DNA from: a virus
Strand: one strand, 5' to 3'
Virus record (IMG/VR): IMGVR_UViG_3300043410_000387
Location: 1-22,943 of that record
Length of the DNA: 22,943 nucleotides
The notes below the pieces were generated by a model, which saw nothing but the letters and a program-made list of their open reading frames with translations, was not told the origin of the DNA and made no database searches. How positions within the stretch are numbered: position 1 is the first letter of the stretch; the number at the start of each line of letters is the position of its first letter. Position numbers and translations under genes: made by a program. Below, piece by piece: positions 6,250-13,239 of this stretch.

Positions 6250-6596
6250 CCTTTTTTGCGATATTCTTCGAACTCTTTTACTAGTTTCTCATGCTGCTTA
6301 TCGCTGCAGTATAAGTACCATTCATTGATAGATGTACTAGTAGTTTCCACACCGTCCTTTACTTCAACCTTAGGAAGTGGATAACCAATAACAGTACATG
6401 GCAAGTTATCTTTAGCCATACGTTCAATAGAGAATGCATTCATCTTCTCAAAGTCAAATGCAAATGACGCATCGCGCATCGTTTTATTAATAGAATCGAT
6501 TAAATTTTTACTGCTTTCAAGTTCACGCTTGACTTTTTCAAGTTGTGCTTGTATTGCTTCAAGTTCTGCTTGTGCTGTTAGACCAAACCAATCCAT
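6222..6596 (-). CDS. Hypothetical 124-aa coiled-coil protein
   Basis: I do not recognise this protein. Residues 8-42 (AQAELEAIQAQLEKVKRELESSK and following) form a probable coiled coil with regular Leu/Ile/Val heptads. A globular part follows, with LPCTVIGYPLPK, INEWYLYCSDKQHEKLVKEFEEY and a basic end. The start overlaps the stop of the preceding gene (TAATG), so the two are likely translated together. Its 3' end carries the promoter for gp45. Confidence 0.8.
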   Translation of the reverse strand: MDWFGLTAQAELEAIQAQLEKVKRELESSKNLIDSINKTMRDASFAFDFEKMNAFSIERMAKDNLPCTVIGYPLPKVEVKDGVETTSTSINEWYLYCSDKQHEKLVKEFEEYRKKGVQPTENVV

Positions 6597-6946
6597 TATT
6601 TTTCATCCTTTGAATATTTTACGTCATGCTCATATAAAAACATAAGACAACATAGTGCATGTGCTAAGTGATTCTTTCCTGTTTCTGGATCATTTTGCTC
6701 GCCTTCTTTCCATGCCCAAACATGTCGTTGTAATGCATCGAAATAACGGCGTTTTGAATCTGGTACATATTTCCAATTGTCTGGTTCATATTTCTCTGCA
6801 CCAAATGTTAAGATTTCTGCTGTGGCTCTTAATGCCAAAGGTGGTAACAAACCATATTGAGCTTTGTTACCATCAAACTTTCGTCCACCAGTCGTTGCAT
6901 TTTGACTGGCTTTCACAATATCTTTTAGATCTTTCTTGCTAGCCAT
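6596..6946 (-). CDS. dATP/dGTP diphosphohydrolase-like protein (DUF5664 family)
   Basis: Small all-helical protein matching, as I recall it, the phage family annotated DUF5664 or dATP/dGTP diphosphohydrolase. The pattern is KxxYGLLPPLALRATAEILTFGAEKY, PDNWKYV, RRYFDALQRHVWAWKEGE, then DPETGKNHLAHALCCLMFL (each quoted in part). The conserved acidic residues (E44, E51, E82, D86 region) and the HLAHALCC helix fit a metal-dependent nucleotide pyrophosphatase related to MazG-like folds. It would adjust dNTP pools during replication (inference). The start at 6946 has only a weak GAGAAG upstream. The gene sits two genes upstream of the replication unit, just before gp45. Confidence 0.72.
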   Translation of the reverse strand: MASKKDLKDIVKASQNATTGGRKFDGNKAQYGLLPPLALRATAEILTFGAEKYEPDNWKYVPDSKRRYFDALQRHVWAWKEGEQNDPETGKNHLAHALCCLMFLYEHDVKYSKDEK

Positions 6947-7026
6947 AATTTAAACTTCTCACGTAATGTTAATTTTGTTGGAGAATAACCAGCGATCTGG
7001 TTCACAATGTGTTTCCACGTCTTCAT
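6925..7026 (-). CDS. Possible 33-aa microprotein
   Basis: Reading frame MKTWKHIVNQIAGYSPTKLT followed by a basic amphipathic end (REKFKLWLARKI). It overlaps the next gene's start by 22 bases and begins directly after a terminator. There is no good ribosome-binding site. The peptide composition is protein-like, very basic and helix-prone, and it occupies an otherwise empty gap, but the call is tentative. Confidence 0.35.
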   Translation of the reverse strand: MKTWKHIVNQIAGYSPTKLTLREKFKLWLARKI

Positions 7027-7038
7027 AATATAGTCTTT

Positions 7039-7081
7039 CAAAAAAAGAAGAAGAGAGGGTCGGTGTCCAATCTCCCCTCTC
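7039..7081 (-). terminator. Rho-independent terminator after the winged-helix gene
   Basis: Stem GAGAGGG/CCCTCTC (7053-7059 with 7075-7081) with a 15-nt loop. On the minus strand it is followed by TTCTTCTTTTTTT (7040-7052). It stands 23 bases after the stop of the 84-aa gene. Confidence 0.8.
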
Positions 7082-7103
7082 CGCTTCAACCGCTTAAAGA
7101 ATA

Positions 7104-7358
7104 TTAAGCAGTAAGATTTACATACTCACCATTGCGGAGAGCACGGATACCAGCAGCAATAACTGCTCGTGTAGGTGTGCCTAAACGATACGTAGTCATG
7201 CCGTTAGTTTTGTTTGCATAGATGCAAAAACCTTGTGAACGCAAGTTACTTACTGTAGCTGAAACGTTCTTGATACCGAAGCGTGATGCTACTTGACCTT
7301 CAGTAAAGTTTTGACCTTTTTGCAATGCTGCCAAGAAACGACCTTGTTTGCTTTTCAT
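7104..7358 (-). CDS. Small winged-helix DNA-binding protein
   Basis: 84-aa basic protein from ATG 7358 (MKSKQGRFLAAL), preceded by GGAG at a rather long spacing. An upstream ATG at 7397 is rejected as it adds a stray hydrophobic stretch. Residues 17-41 (FTEGQVASRFGIKNVSATVSNL) read as a helix-turn-helix with a recognition helix. They are followed by a beta-wing, IYANKTNGMTTYRLG. The C-terminus is helical and Ala/Arg-rich. It is flanked by terminators on both sides, so it is a discrete cassette downstream of the AAA+ gene. It could be a transcriptional regulator of phage genes; the target is unknown. Confidence 0.8.
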   Translation of the reverse strand: MKSKQGRFLAALQKGQNFTEGQVASRFGIKNVSATVSNLRSQGFCIYANKTNGMTTYRLGTPTRAVIAAGIRALRNGEYVNLTA

Positions 7359-7406
7359 ATTTAAAAATACTCCATAATAAAACACACTCAAAATCACCTT
7401 ATTAAA

Positions 7407-7435
7407 CGGAGGAGGAGCGTGTAAAATCTCCTCCG
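7407..7435 (-). terminator. Terminator-like hairpin after the AAA+ gene
   Basis: Perfect 8-bp stem CGGAGGAG/CTCCTCCG with a 13-nt loop, 11 bases after the stop of the 382-aa gene. It is followed on the minus strand by a short TTTAAT run, so its strength is uncertain. Confidence 0.6.
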
Positions 7436-7445
7436 AAGGTGTCTA

Positions 7446-8594
7446 TTAAAATGGCGTTACTGTATCTGTCGCCACTTCTTGTTCTGTTTGTGGTGCTACC
7501 ACTGCTTTAGAATCTACTTTAGTGTAGAGATCTAAGAACGCTACTCGTGTATCTTCATCAAAGCGAGAGATACAAAGATCAATTGCTTTGGCACGATCAG
7601 CAAAGATGCCATATGTTCGTGCGATATGTACTAAGCGACGAGTAGAGATAAGATCGTCTACGCCACCGTCCTTATATGTCTGACGAATGATATCTGCCCA
7701 AGTTGTAAGGTTATCTGCAAATTCACCATCAAGTTTGCCATAAGCTTCCATAGCGTTAAGGATAATCTTCTTCTCAACAGCAATTGAAGGATATGGTTGT
7801 TCAATCGTTGCGACGAAACGTTCAAGGAAGGCTTCATCAAGGATACGTGCTCCAGTAAAACGACCGTCCTCTGATCCTCTGCCTTTTGTATTAGCTGTTG
7901 CAATCACATTGAAGCCAATCTCGGGATTCACCACCGCACCTGTCTTCTTGATATACAAAGGCTTGCCTTCCAAAACTGCTTGTAAACACATGAGTTTATT
8001 TGATCCACGATCGATCTCGTCAATCAAGCAAATTGCACCTTGCTTCATGGCTTGTGGTACAGGACCATCACACCATACAGTTTCACCATTGACCAATCGG
8101 AATCCACCGATCAAGTCATCTTCATCTGTTTCTTCAGTAATGTTAACACGTACATACTTGCGTTTAGCTTGTGCACATGCTTGTTCAACCATCATAGTCT
8201 TACCGTTACCAGAAAGACCTGAGATGAAAACAGGATAGAATGCATTTGAGTCGATGATCTGTTTAATATCACGGAAGAATCCCCATGAAACATACATCGA
8301 ATCTTTTTGTGGTACTTCAATCTTCACTTGTTCAATTACCGTTTGCTTAACTGTTGCTTTAGGTTGATCTTCAACTTCTGCAACTGGTTGTTTTTTTAGT
8401 GGAACGACCGCTGCTAACATCTGAATTTGATATTTGCCTCGACCGACTCGATTTTCTGGTTTAGTGATAAAGTTAGGATAACCTAATCCCATATCGTTAG
8501 CATGATCGATCAATTCTTGTACATCAAAGATTGAACGGCCTGGAAACTTATCACCTAAAGTTTTTACAAATGCTTGTTTTACTTCTGCTTTCAT
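7446..8594 (-). CDS. cobS: CobS/MoxR-type AAA+ ATPase
   Basis: 382-aa AAA+ ATPase. Cyanophage homologues are usually labelled CobS (cobaltochelatase subunit). Walker A is GLSGNGKT (126-133), Walker B is LIDEID (190-195), sensor 1 is IATANT (231-236), the arginine-finger region is DEAFLERF (253-260), and sensor 2 is STRRLVHI. The insert after the Walker A and the GPVPQAMKQGAICLIDE layout are typical of the MoxR/CobS branch. An N-terminal domain (1-60) with GYPNFITKPENRVGRGKYQI may be a binding module, joined by a Val/Lys-rich linker. It lies beside the HExxH/VWA gene and shares its leader element AAGGTGTCCAA. MoxR-class ATPases act with VWA proteins as chaperone-like machines. No chelatase catalytic subunit is visible in the window. 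Confidence 0.92.
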   Translation of the reverse strand: MKAEVKQAFVKTLGDKFPGRSIFDVQELIDHANDMGLGYPNFITKPENRVGRGKYQIQMLAAVVPLKKQPVAEVEDQPKATVKQTVIEQVKIEVPQKDSMYVSWGFFRDIKQIIDSNAFYPVFISGLSGNGKTMMVEQACAQAKRKYVRVNITEETDEDDLIGGFRLVNGETVWCDGPVPQAMKQGAICLIDEIDRGSNKLMCLQAVLEGKPLYIKKTGAVVNPEIGFNVIATANTKGRGSEDGRFTGARILDEAFLERFVATIEQPYPSIAVEKKIILNAMEAYGKLDGEFADNLTTWADIIRQTYKDGGVDDLISTRRLVHIARTYGIFADRAKAIDLCISRFDEDTRVAFLDLYTKVDSKAVVAPQTEQEVATDTVTPF

Positions 8595-8596
8595 GG

Positions 8597-8607
8597 TTGG
8601 ACACCTT
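8597..8607 (-). promoter_or_regulatory. AAGGTGTCCAA leader element of the AAA+ gene
   Basis: Eleven bases containing the Shine-Dalgarno AAGG, 2 nt before the ATG. The identical 11-mer precedes the HExxH/VWA gene at 10945-10955, suggesting common translational control. Confidence 0.5.
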
Positions 8608-8648
8608 TCACTGTTTTACATTACAAAATAATACTGTCTATAGGGTAT

Positions 8649-8677
8649 ATTATACCACACTTTTAGCTCGTTGTACA
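8649..8677 (-). promoter_or_regulatory. Early-type promoter for the AAA+ gene
   Basis: -35 TGTACA, 17-bp spacer ending GTGTGG, -10 TATAAT on the minus strand, with a leader of about 48 nt to the ATG. A run of ten G (minus strand, 8681-8690) lies immediately upstream, 3 nt from the -35. Confidence 0.88.
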
Positions 8678-8680
8678 TAG

Positions 8681-8690
8681 CCCCCCCCCC
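8681..8690. repeat. C10/G10 homopolymer tract
   Basis: Ten consecutive C on the plus strand, in the 101-bp gap between the HExxH/VWA gene stop and the AAA+ gene's promoter. It is unusual in such AT-rich DNA and prone to slippage. Confidence 0.9.
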
Positions 8691-8695
8691 TTCTT

Positions 8696-10945
8696 TTACG
8701 CAATTGCATCAACAAAAGCGTTCAGCAGGATACGGTTTACACGCTTGGCCTTAGTCATCTTAGCGAATGCAGTCTTGATCTTATTCTTGCTTGCACCATC
8801 TTCTACAAGCTCACCAAACTCATCCTCTACGATGTCCATATACTTTGTACATAGACCGAAATAGCGATCATAACCAAACACATTATCTTCAATAAGAGCT
8901 TTATTCTTATTCATCTGGTTTGTGTACTTGTCTTTGTACTTAACATACATGCCAGCTGGAACTTCGCCCATAACTTTGTTGATGGCTTGGTTACGATACT
9001 GACTAATGAAGAATCCAAGCACATTACTATTGGTGTTCTTCTTTAAGAACTTCAAGAGCTCTTCAGTCATGTTCGAACCAGTAACTGAATTGACTTTCAA
9101 TGCATGGCCATCAACTCGTACGATTGCATTACGACCACGATAACTATAGAAGCTCTTAGTCTCTAAACGATGCTTGTCACCGTCTTCAGTCATACGAACT
9201 TGGAAGTTGTCAGAGTCACCATCTGATAAGAACATGGCTGTCATATTCTCAATGTTATGCTTAGCCTTATATGTCTTAATCATGTCATTTGCTAACACGA
9301 TACATGTATTCAATGGAGTGCTATGTAACTGGTTCCATTTGTTGATGTACCAATTTGTCATCTGACCGTCCCATGCCATTGACAAGTGCCATAGCATGTC
9401 TTGACCTTTTTGATACTCTGCACGTGTCATGCGAGATGACATTAGGTTCAGCAGATTAAACTTCTCAGGGATAATCTCGCAATCAGAGAAGTCTTCCCAT
9501 TTTTGATTACGATCATCGTTATCATCGCGCACACGAGTAGTGAATGCATACACTTCAAATGGGATCTGAACCATGCGACAGAATAATGTTAAGTTCAGCA
9601 GCTGACGAATAGTTGGTCCAATGTTGTCTTGCATTGATCCACTAAAGTCGATGAACATCATCATACCGTGGTTCTTATAATTTGCAAGCTTAGTAGACTT
9701 TAAGAAGATGTCCTCTGAATACTTGTAAGCATGCAACTTATTAGTGTTGATGATACCGGTCTTTTGAACACTTGAGCGAGAGTACTGATATGCTGCTTTA
9801 CGTAGCTCAAACTCTTTAGCCATATATGCTGCAGCCATCTCTGTGTCAGACTTGAACTTTGTGAACTTGTCTTTTAGTTCAATGCGACGATCATCAATAA
9901 GTTCTCTAGCATACTCATTATGAAGTGTGCGTAGATCTTCTTCCCACTTAGTATAGTATTCTTTATAATCGATCTCAACATTTGGTTGACGGATCTTATT
10001 GATCGTGAATACCATCGTGTCTTTTAGATCATCATTTGCAAGCAACTCATTCTCGCGTTCACGGAAAGCTTTATCAGTAAGAGATTCCATTGAAGCTTCT
10101 GGTTCATCTTGCTGAGATTTTTCATCTTGCTGAGATTTTTGTTTAGGACCTTCAGTCACGTCTTTGTCTGCTAAAGGATCTTGTCCTTCATAGTCATGGC
10201 CTTTACCTGTTTGACCATCTGCAGCTTGTTCGTCTTCTTCTTGCTGAGGTTGCTCTTGCTCTGGTTTTTCATAGTCATCAGGACTATCTTCACCGTCCAT
10301 GTCATCTTCAAGATCGACAATCTCTGGCAATGACACTTTACCATTTTCGTCTTTAGTAGATGCTTCGTCTAAAGCTTTTTGATATGCATAGATTTTTTTA
10401 GCAAGCTCTACAACTTCTTCAAATGTTTCAGTCTTAAATGCCGCATTATAAAAACCACGCTCAATAGCATCGAACTGAACTTCAATGTGTTGACCTAACT
10501 TAGATTTGACATTGATCTTATCGATCACGCGTACAGTATCCACATCAACATTATTTTGTTCGATGCCAAAGAAGTCTTCTTCCGATAATTGTTTGTATGC
10601 TTTTTGGAATTGTGAACGAAGACCAGGATACTTGTCTTGAACTTTGCGTTCAATACGTACGTCTTCTAACACATTAAGATATGCACGTGGTGCACCGTTG
10701 ACATCATCAACGGCGTCGTGCCATCCAACTGCAGGGGTATAAAGTGCATGTCCAACTTCATGACCTGTGAGTAAGTCATAGACTGCTTTACCTTTATTCT
10801 TCCATACAGGTAAAGCTAAGACACGCTTTTGAGGATCGAACCACGCTGTCTTATATGCACCGTGGATGACTTGAATATTTTCCTTAGCGAGTAATTTCGC
10901 TAAAGTCGATTGCTGTGATAAATTGACTGCAAGTTTTTCTAACAT
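8696..10945 (-). CDS. HExxH peptidase-like / VWA-domain protein (CobT-like)
   Basis: 749-aa protein with two recognisable ends. Near the N-terminus, LLTGHEVGHALYTP holds a zincin HExxH (62-66). A conserved-looking NVLEDVRIE (91-99) about 28 residues later could give the third zinc ligand (E94). Residues 210-285 are a strongly acidic, Gln-rich, probably disordered linker with a tandem KSQQDE repeat. The C-terminal part is a von Willebrand A domain with a MIDAS motif DFSGS (433-437) and a later SDGDSD. Acidic linker plus VWA is the layout of CobT/BchD and MoxR-partner proteins, but the zincin domain is not part of cobalt chelatase. It is probably the substrate-handling partner of the neighbouring AAA+ ATPase. 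Reported cyanophage relatives are labelled peptidase. Confidence 0.85.
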   Translation of the reverse strand: MLEKLAVNLSQQSTLAKLLAKENIQVIHGAYKTAWFDPQKRVLALPVWKNKGKAVYDLLTGHEVGHALYTPAVGWHDAVDDVNGAPRAYLNVLEDVRIERKVQDKYPGLRSQFQKAYKQLSEEDFFGIEQNNVDVDTVRVIDKINVKSKLGQHIEVQFDAIERGFYNAAFKTETFEEVVELAKKIYAYQKALDEASTKDENGKVSLPEIVDLEDDMDGEDSPDDYEKPEQEQPQQEEDEQAADGQTGKGHDYEGQDPLADKDVTEGPKQKSQQDEKSQQDEPEASMESLTDKAFRERENELLANDDLKDTMVFTINKIRQPNVEIDYKEYYTKWEEDLRTLHNEYARELIDDRRIELKDKFTKFKSDTEMAAAYMAKEFELRKAAYQYSRSSVQKTGIINTNKLHAYKYSEDIFLKSTKLANYKNHGMMMFIDFSGSMQDNIGPTIRQLLNLTLFCRMVQIPFEVYAFTTRVRDDNDDRNQKWEDFSDCEIIPEKFNLLNLMSSRMTRAEYQKGQDMLWHLSMAWDGQMTNWYINKWNQLHSTPLNTCIVLANDMIKTYKAKHNIENMTAMFLSDGDSDNFQVRMTEDGDKHRLETKSFYSYRGRNAIVRVDGHALKVNSVTGSNMTEELLKFLKKNTNSNVLGFFISQYRNQAINKVMGEVPAGMYVKYKDKYTNQMNKNKALIEDNVFGYDRYFGLCTKYMDIVEDEFGELVEDGASKNKIKTAFAKMTKAKRVNRILLNAFVDAIA
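10104..10139. repeat. 18-bp tandem duplication in the VWA gene linker
   Basis: Two exact copies of an 18-bp unit in frame, encoding the doubled peptide KSQQDE in the acidic linker. This is a recent, length-preserving expansion in a disordered region. Confidence 0.85.
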
Positions 10946-10955
10946 TGGACACCTT
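10945..10955 (-). promoter_or_regulatory. AAGGTGTCCAA leader element of the VWA gene
   Basis: Same 11-mer as at 8597-8607. Here it overlaps the A of the ATG, so the Shine-Dalgarno AAGG stands 6 nt before the start. Confidence 0.5.
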
Positions 10956-10986
10956 CTGCATGTTATTTATTATCTAATATAGGAAT

Positions 10987-11015
10987 ATTATACCATAAAA
11001 AAGGGCACTTGTACA
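10987..11015 (-). promoter_or_regulatory. Early-type promoter for the HExxH/VWA gene
   Basis: -35 TGTACA, 17-bp spacer ending ATGG, -10 TATAAT. The -35 lies within the loop of the deformylase terminator, and the spacer holds its T-tract. Confidence 0.85.
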
Positions 11016-11023
11016 TGCCCCTT
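10997..11023 (-). terminator. Terminator after the deformylase gene, nested in a promoter
   Basis: Stem GGGCA/TGCCC (11003-11007 with 11016-11020), extendable to AAGGG on one side with a bulge. It is followed on the minus strand by six T. The promoter of the next gene is built from the same bases. Confidence 0.7.
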
Positions 11024-11044
11024 GCAAGTCGTTGATTTTGTTAG

Positions 11045-11524
11045 CTATTTTTTCTTTGCATGCTTTAGTGCCAATGCCCGTTTAAGCGGTGATGCACGTT
11101 TTAAGAAGTTTGTACCTTCCATATGGTCGTATTCATGCTGAATGATACGTGCTGTAAGACCGCTAAAGTCTGCAGTAATACGTTCACCTTCTTGGTTAGT
11201 GTACTCAACCCTAATCTGCTTAGGACGCTTTAAGTTGATAAACACGCCAGGTTGTGATAAGCAACCTTCTTCAAACATCGTTTCATCCTTAGAATATTCC
11301 ACGATCTTAGGATCGAAGAATGTCTCAGCAAAATCATTGAATGCAATACAAAAGATACGGTTATCAATACCAACTTGATTTGCTGATAGACCGATACCAT
11401 TAAAGAATTTGCACGCATTAACTAGTTGTTCAGCAAACTTAGGCTTGTCTTCTACTTCTTTATATTCTACCACTTTAGTTAAGAGTGGATCATCATATGG
11501 GATGAGTTGATAATTTAGTTCCAT
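11045..11524 (-). CDS. def: Peptide deformylase
   Basis: Metalloenzyme removing the formyl group from N-terminal Met of new proteins. All three family motifs are intact: GIGLSANQ (43-50), EGCLS (86-90, metal ligand C88) and HEYDH (130-134, ligands H130/H134, catalytic E131). The length is 159 aa, short at the C-terminus as in other phage and organellar-like deformylases, with a basic Lys-rich end. The ATG at 11524 overlaps the gp46 stop (TAATG). Deformylases are known auxiliary genes of marine T4-like phages, thought to favour translation of rapidly made proteins. This copy is transcribed with gp55-47-46 and is followed by a terminator. Confidence 0.96.
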   Translation of the reverse strand: MELNYQLIPYDDPLLTKVVEYKEVEDKPKFAEQLVNACKFFNGIGLSANQVGIDNRIFCIAFNDFAETFFDPKIVEYSKDETMFEEGCLSQPGVFINLKRPKQIRVEYTNQEGERITADFSGLTARIIQHEYDHMEGTNFLKRASPLKRALALKHAKKK

Positions 11525-13239
11525 TATTTAATCCTCGAAAAATTTCTTTCTTTAACAAATTCAATCTTGTTTCTAAACTTAGAATCAAGCACATCACCTT
11601 TGTGTGAGATGACAAACACGTTGGTATCTTGTACGGATCCAAGGATCTTCATAAGGTTATCGATACCGTCATTGTCTAACGATGAATCAAAAGTCTCATC
11701 TAAGATCAATAAGTTTGTATTGGCAGAATTCTTCATCTTGGCGATCTGACGCCATGTAAACAGAAGACTTAAGTCAATACGTTGCTTCTCACCTTCAGAG
11801 AAACTTGCGTATGTAAATTCATCACGATAACGAGACTTAATGGTTTCGTTAAAGGACTCATCTAAGTTAAACAATACGAAGAAGTCCAAGATCTGTAAGT
11901 ATTGATTAACTAGCTTGTTGATGACTGGAAGATACTGCTTAACGATCTTAGTCTTGATACCAGTATCCTTAAGCATTTCGCTTGCAATCATATTATAATT
12001 TTGACCATCAATATGAGATAGCTTTAATTCTGCTAATCGTTCTTTCTCAACCTGTAAAGCTTTAAGATCTGCTGTTGCAGCACCAACATCTCCTTCTGTT
12101 CCTTCAATCTTAAGGATGTCTGCTTCTAACTTGTCGATTGCTTTTTGTAAAGCTGAGATTGATGCATTATTTGCAACGATATCCATCTGTGCATTTTGAA
12201 ATTGTTCTATCTCTTCTAAGAGAGTTGTCTCAATAGTTTCAACTGCTAGCAATTCCTCTTGGAGTTTCTCAAGGCCTTCACTGATCTTTGTGATCTCGCT
12301 ATCGCATCGATGGATATGCTTTGCCCTGGCTTCGGCAGATATTTCCTGATCGCAAGTGGGACATAACGTTGAATCAGTAAAGAACTTCTTATCTTGTTCG
12401 AACTGTGTAATGGAAGATGTAAATTTACCACCAAATGCGGCCAACTTGTTCTTCTTTGTTTCAACAGCTTTAAGAGATTTTTGTCTGTCAACCAACCTGG
12501 ATATTTGCTCAGAAAGGGCAGTATTTCTTTCCTGTAAGTCCCGTACCGATAACATGTTGTTTGAGATTTCTTCCTGCTTAAGAAGAACCTGATCTTTTGC
12601 AAGGGACTCGACGTCTGTAATATACTTGTTTTGTAGTTTAACTTTTTCTGATAAAATTTCCAACTGGTTATTGACGTCATTGATTTGTTCCTTTGTGCGT
12701 GCAATCTTTTCTTTAAGGAGTTGATTCATCCTTGAGAACACTTGAATATCAAGCAATTCCTCGATGATCGTTCTTCGTTGTGCTGGCGGTAACTGCATGA
12801 ATGGAGTAAAAGAGGCAGAACCGATTACAACTACTTGGTGGAACGATTTATGGTTTAGCTTTAACACATTTTGTTCGAGGAATGCTTGATAGTCTCGTGA
12901 ATTTGAATCTTGATTAATAAGATTACTATTCTGATAGATCTCAAAAGTATTTGGTTTAATACCTCTAACGATCTTAAACTCTGCTGCACCTACTGAGAAC
13001 TCAACTTCAACTACTGCATTCTTATTGTTGATTGAGTTTAATAGTTGTGGCTTAAGGATGTTTCTAAATGGTTTACCAAATAGACCGAAGGACAAAGCAT
13101 CTAATAGTGTAGATTTACCTGCACCATTTTGTCCTACGATAAGTGTACTATCGTTACGATTTAATTGAATCTCTGTAAATGTATCACCTGTACTTAAGAA
13201 GTTTTTCCATCGTACAGTTTTAAATATAATTCCAGCCAT
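11524..13239 (-). CDS. 46: Recombination nuclease ATPase subunit gp46 (Rad50/SbcC-like)
   Basis: SMC-like ATPase that works with gp47 to resect double-strand ends for recombination-dependent replication. Walker A is GQNGAGKS (36-43). Long coiled-coil arms flank the zinc hook CPTC (293-296). The ABC signature is SEGEKQRIDLS (from 481), and Walker B is LLILDE (510-515) followed by the D-loop. Its 571 aa match T4 gp46 (560). The ATG at 13239 abuts the gp47 stop with no gap. The motif GTGGTATAAAT just before the start looks like a -10 but has no matching -35. Confidence 0.97.
   Translation of the reverse strand: MAGIIFKTVRWKNFLSTGDTFTEIQLNRNDSTLIVGQNGAGKSTLLDALSFGLFGKPFRNILKPQLLNSINNKNAVVEVEFSVGAAEFKIVRGIKPNTFEIYQNSNLINQDSNSRDYQAFLEQNVLKLNHKSFHQVVVIGSASFTPFMQLPPAQRRTIIEELLDIQVFSRMNQLLKEKIARTKEQINDVNNQLEILSEKVKLQNKYITDVESLAKDQVLLKQEEISNNMLSVRDLQERNTALSEQISRLVDRQKSLKAVETKKNKLAAFGGKFTSSITQFEQDKKFFTDSTLCPTCDQEISAEARAKHIHRCDSEITKISEGLEKLQEELLAVETIETTLLEEIEQFQNAQMDIVANNASISALQKAIDKLEADILKIEGTEGDVGAATADLKALQVEKERLAELKLSHIDGQNYNMIASEMLKDTGIKTKIVKQYLPVINKLVNQYLQILDFFVLFNLDESFNETIKSRYRDEFTYASFSEGEKQRIDLSLLFTWRQIAKMKNSANTNLLILDETFDSSLDNDGIDNLMKILGSVQDTNVFVISHKGDVLDSKFRNKIEFVKERNFSRIK

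Noticed and set aside
7446-8594. Function in cobalamin synthesis implied by the CobS label
   Set aside because: No other cobalamin or chelatase gene is visible, and the partner carries a peptidase-like domain; the label is kept only as a family name.
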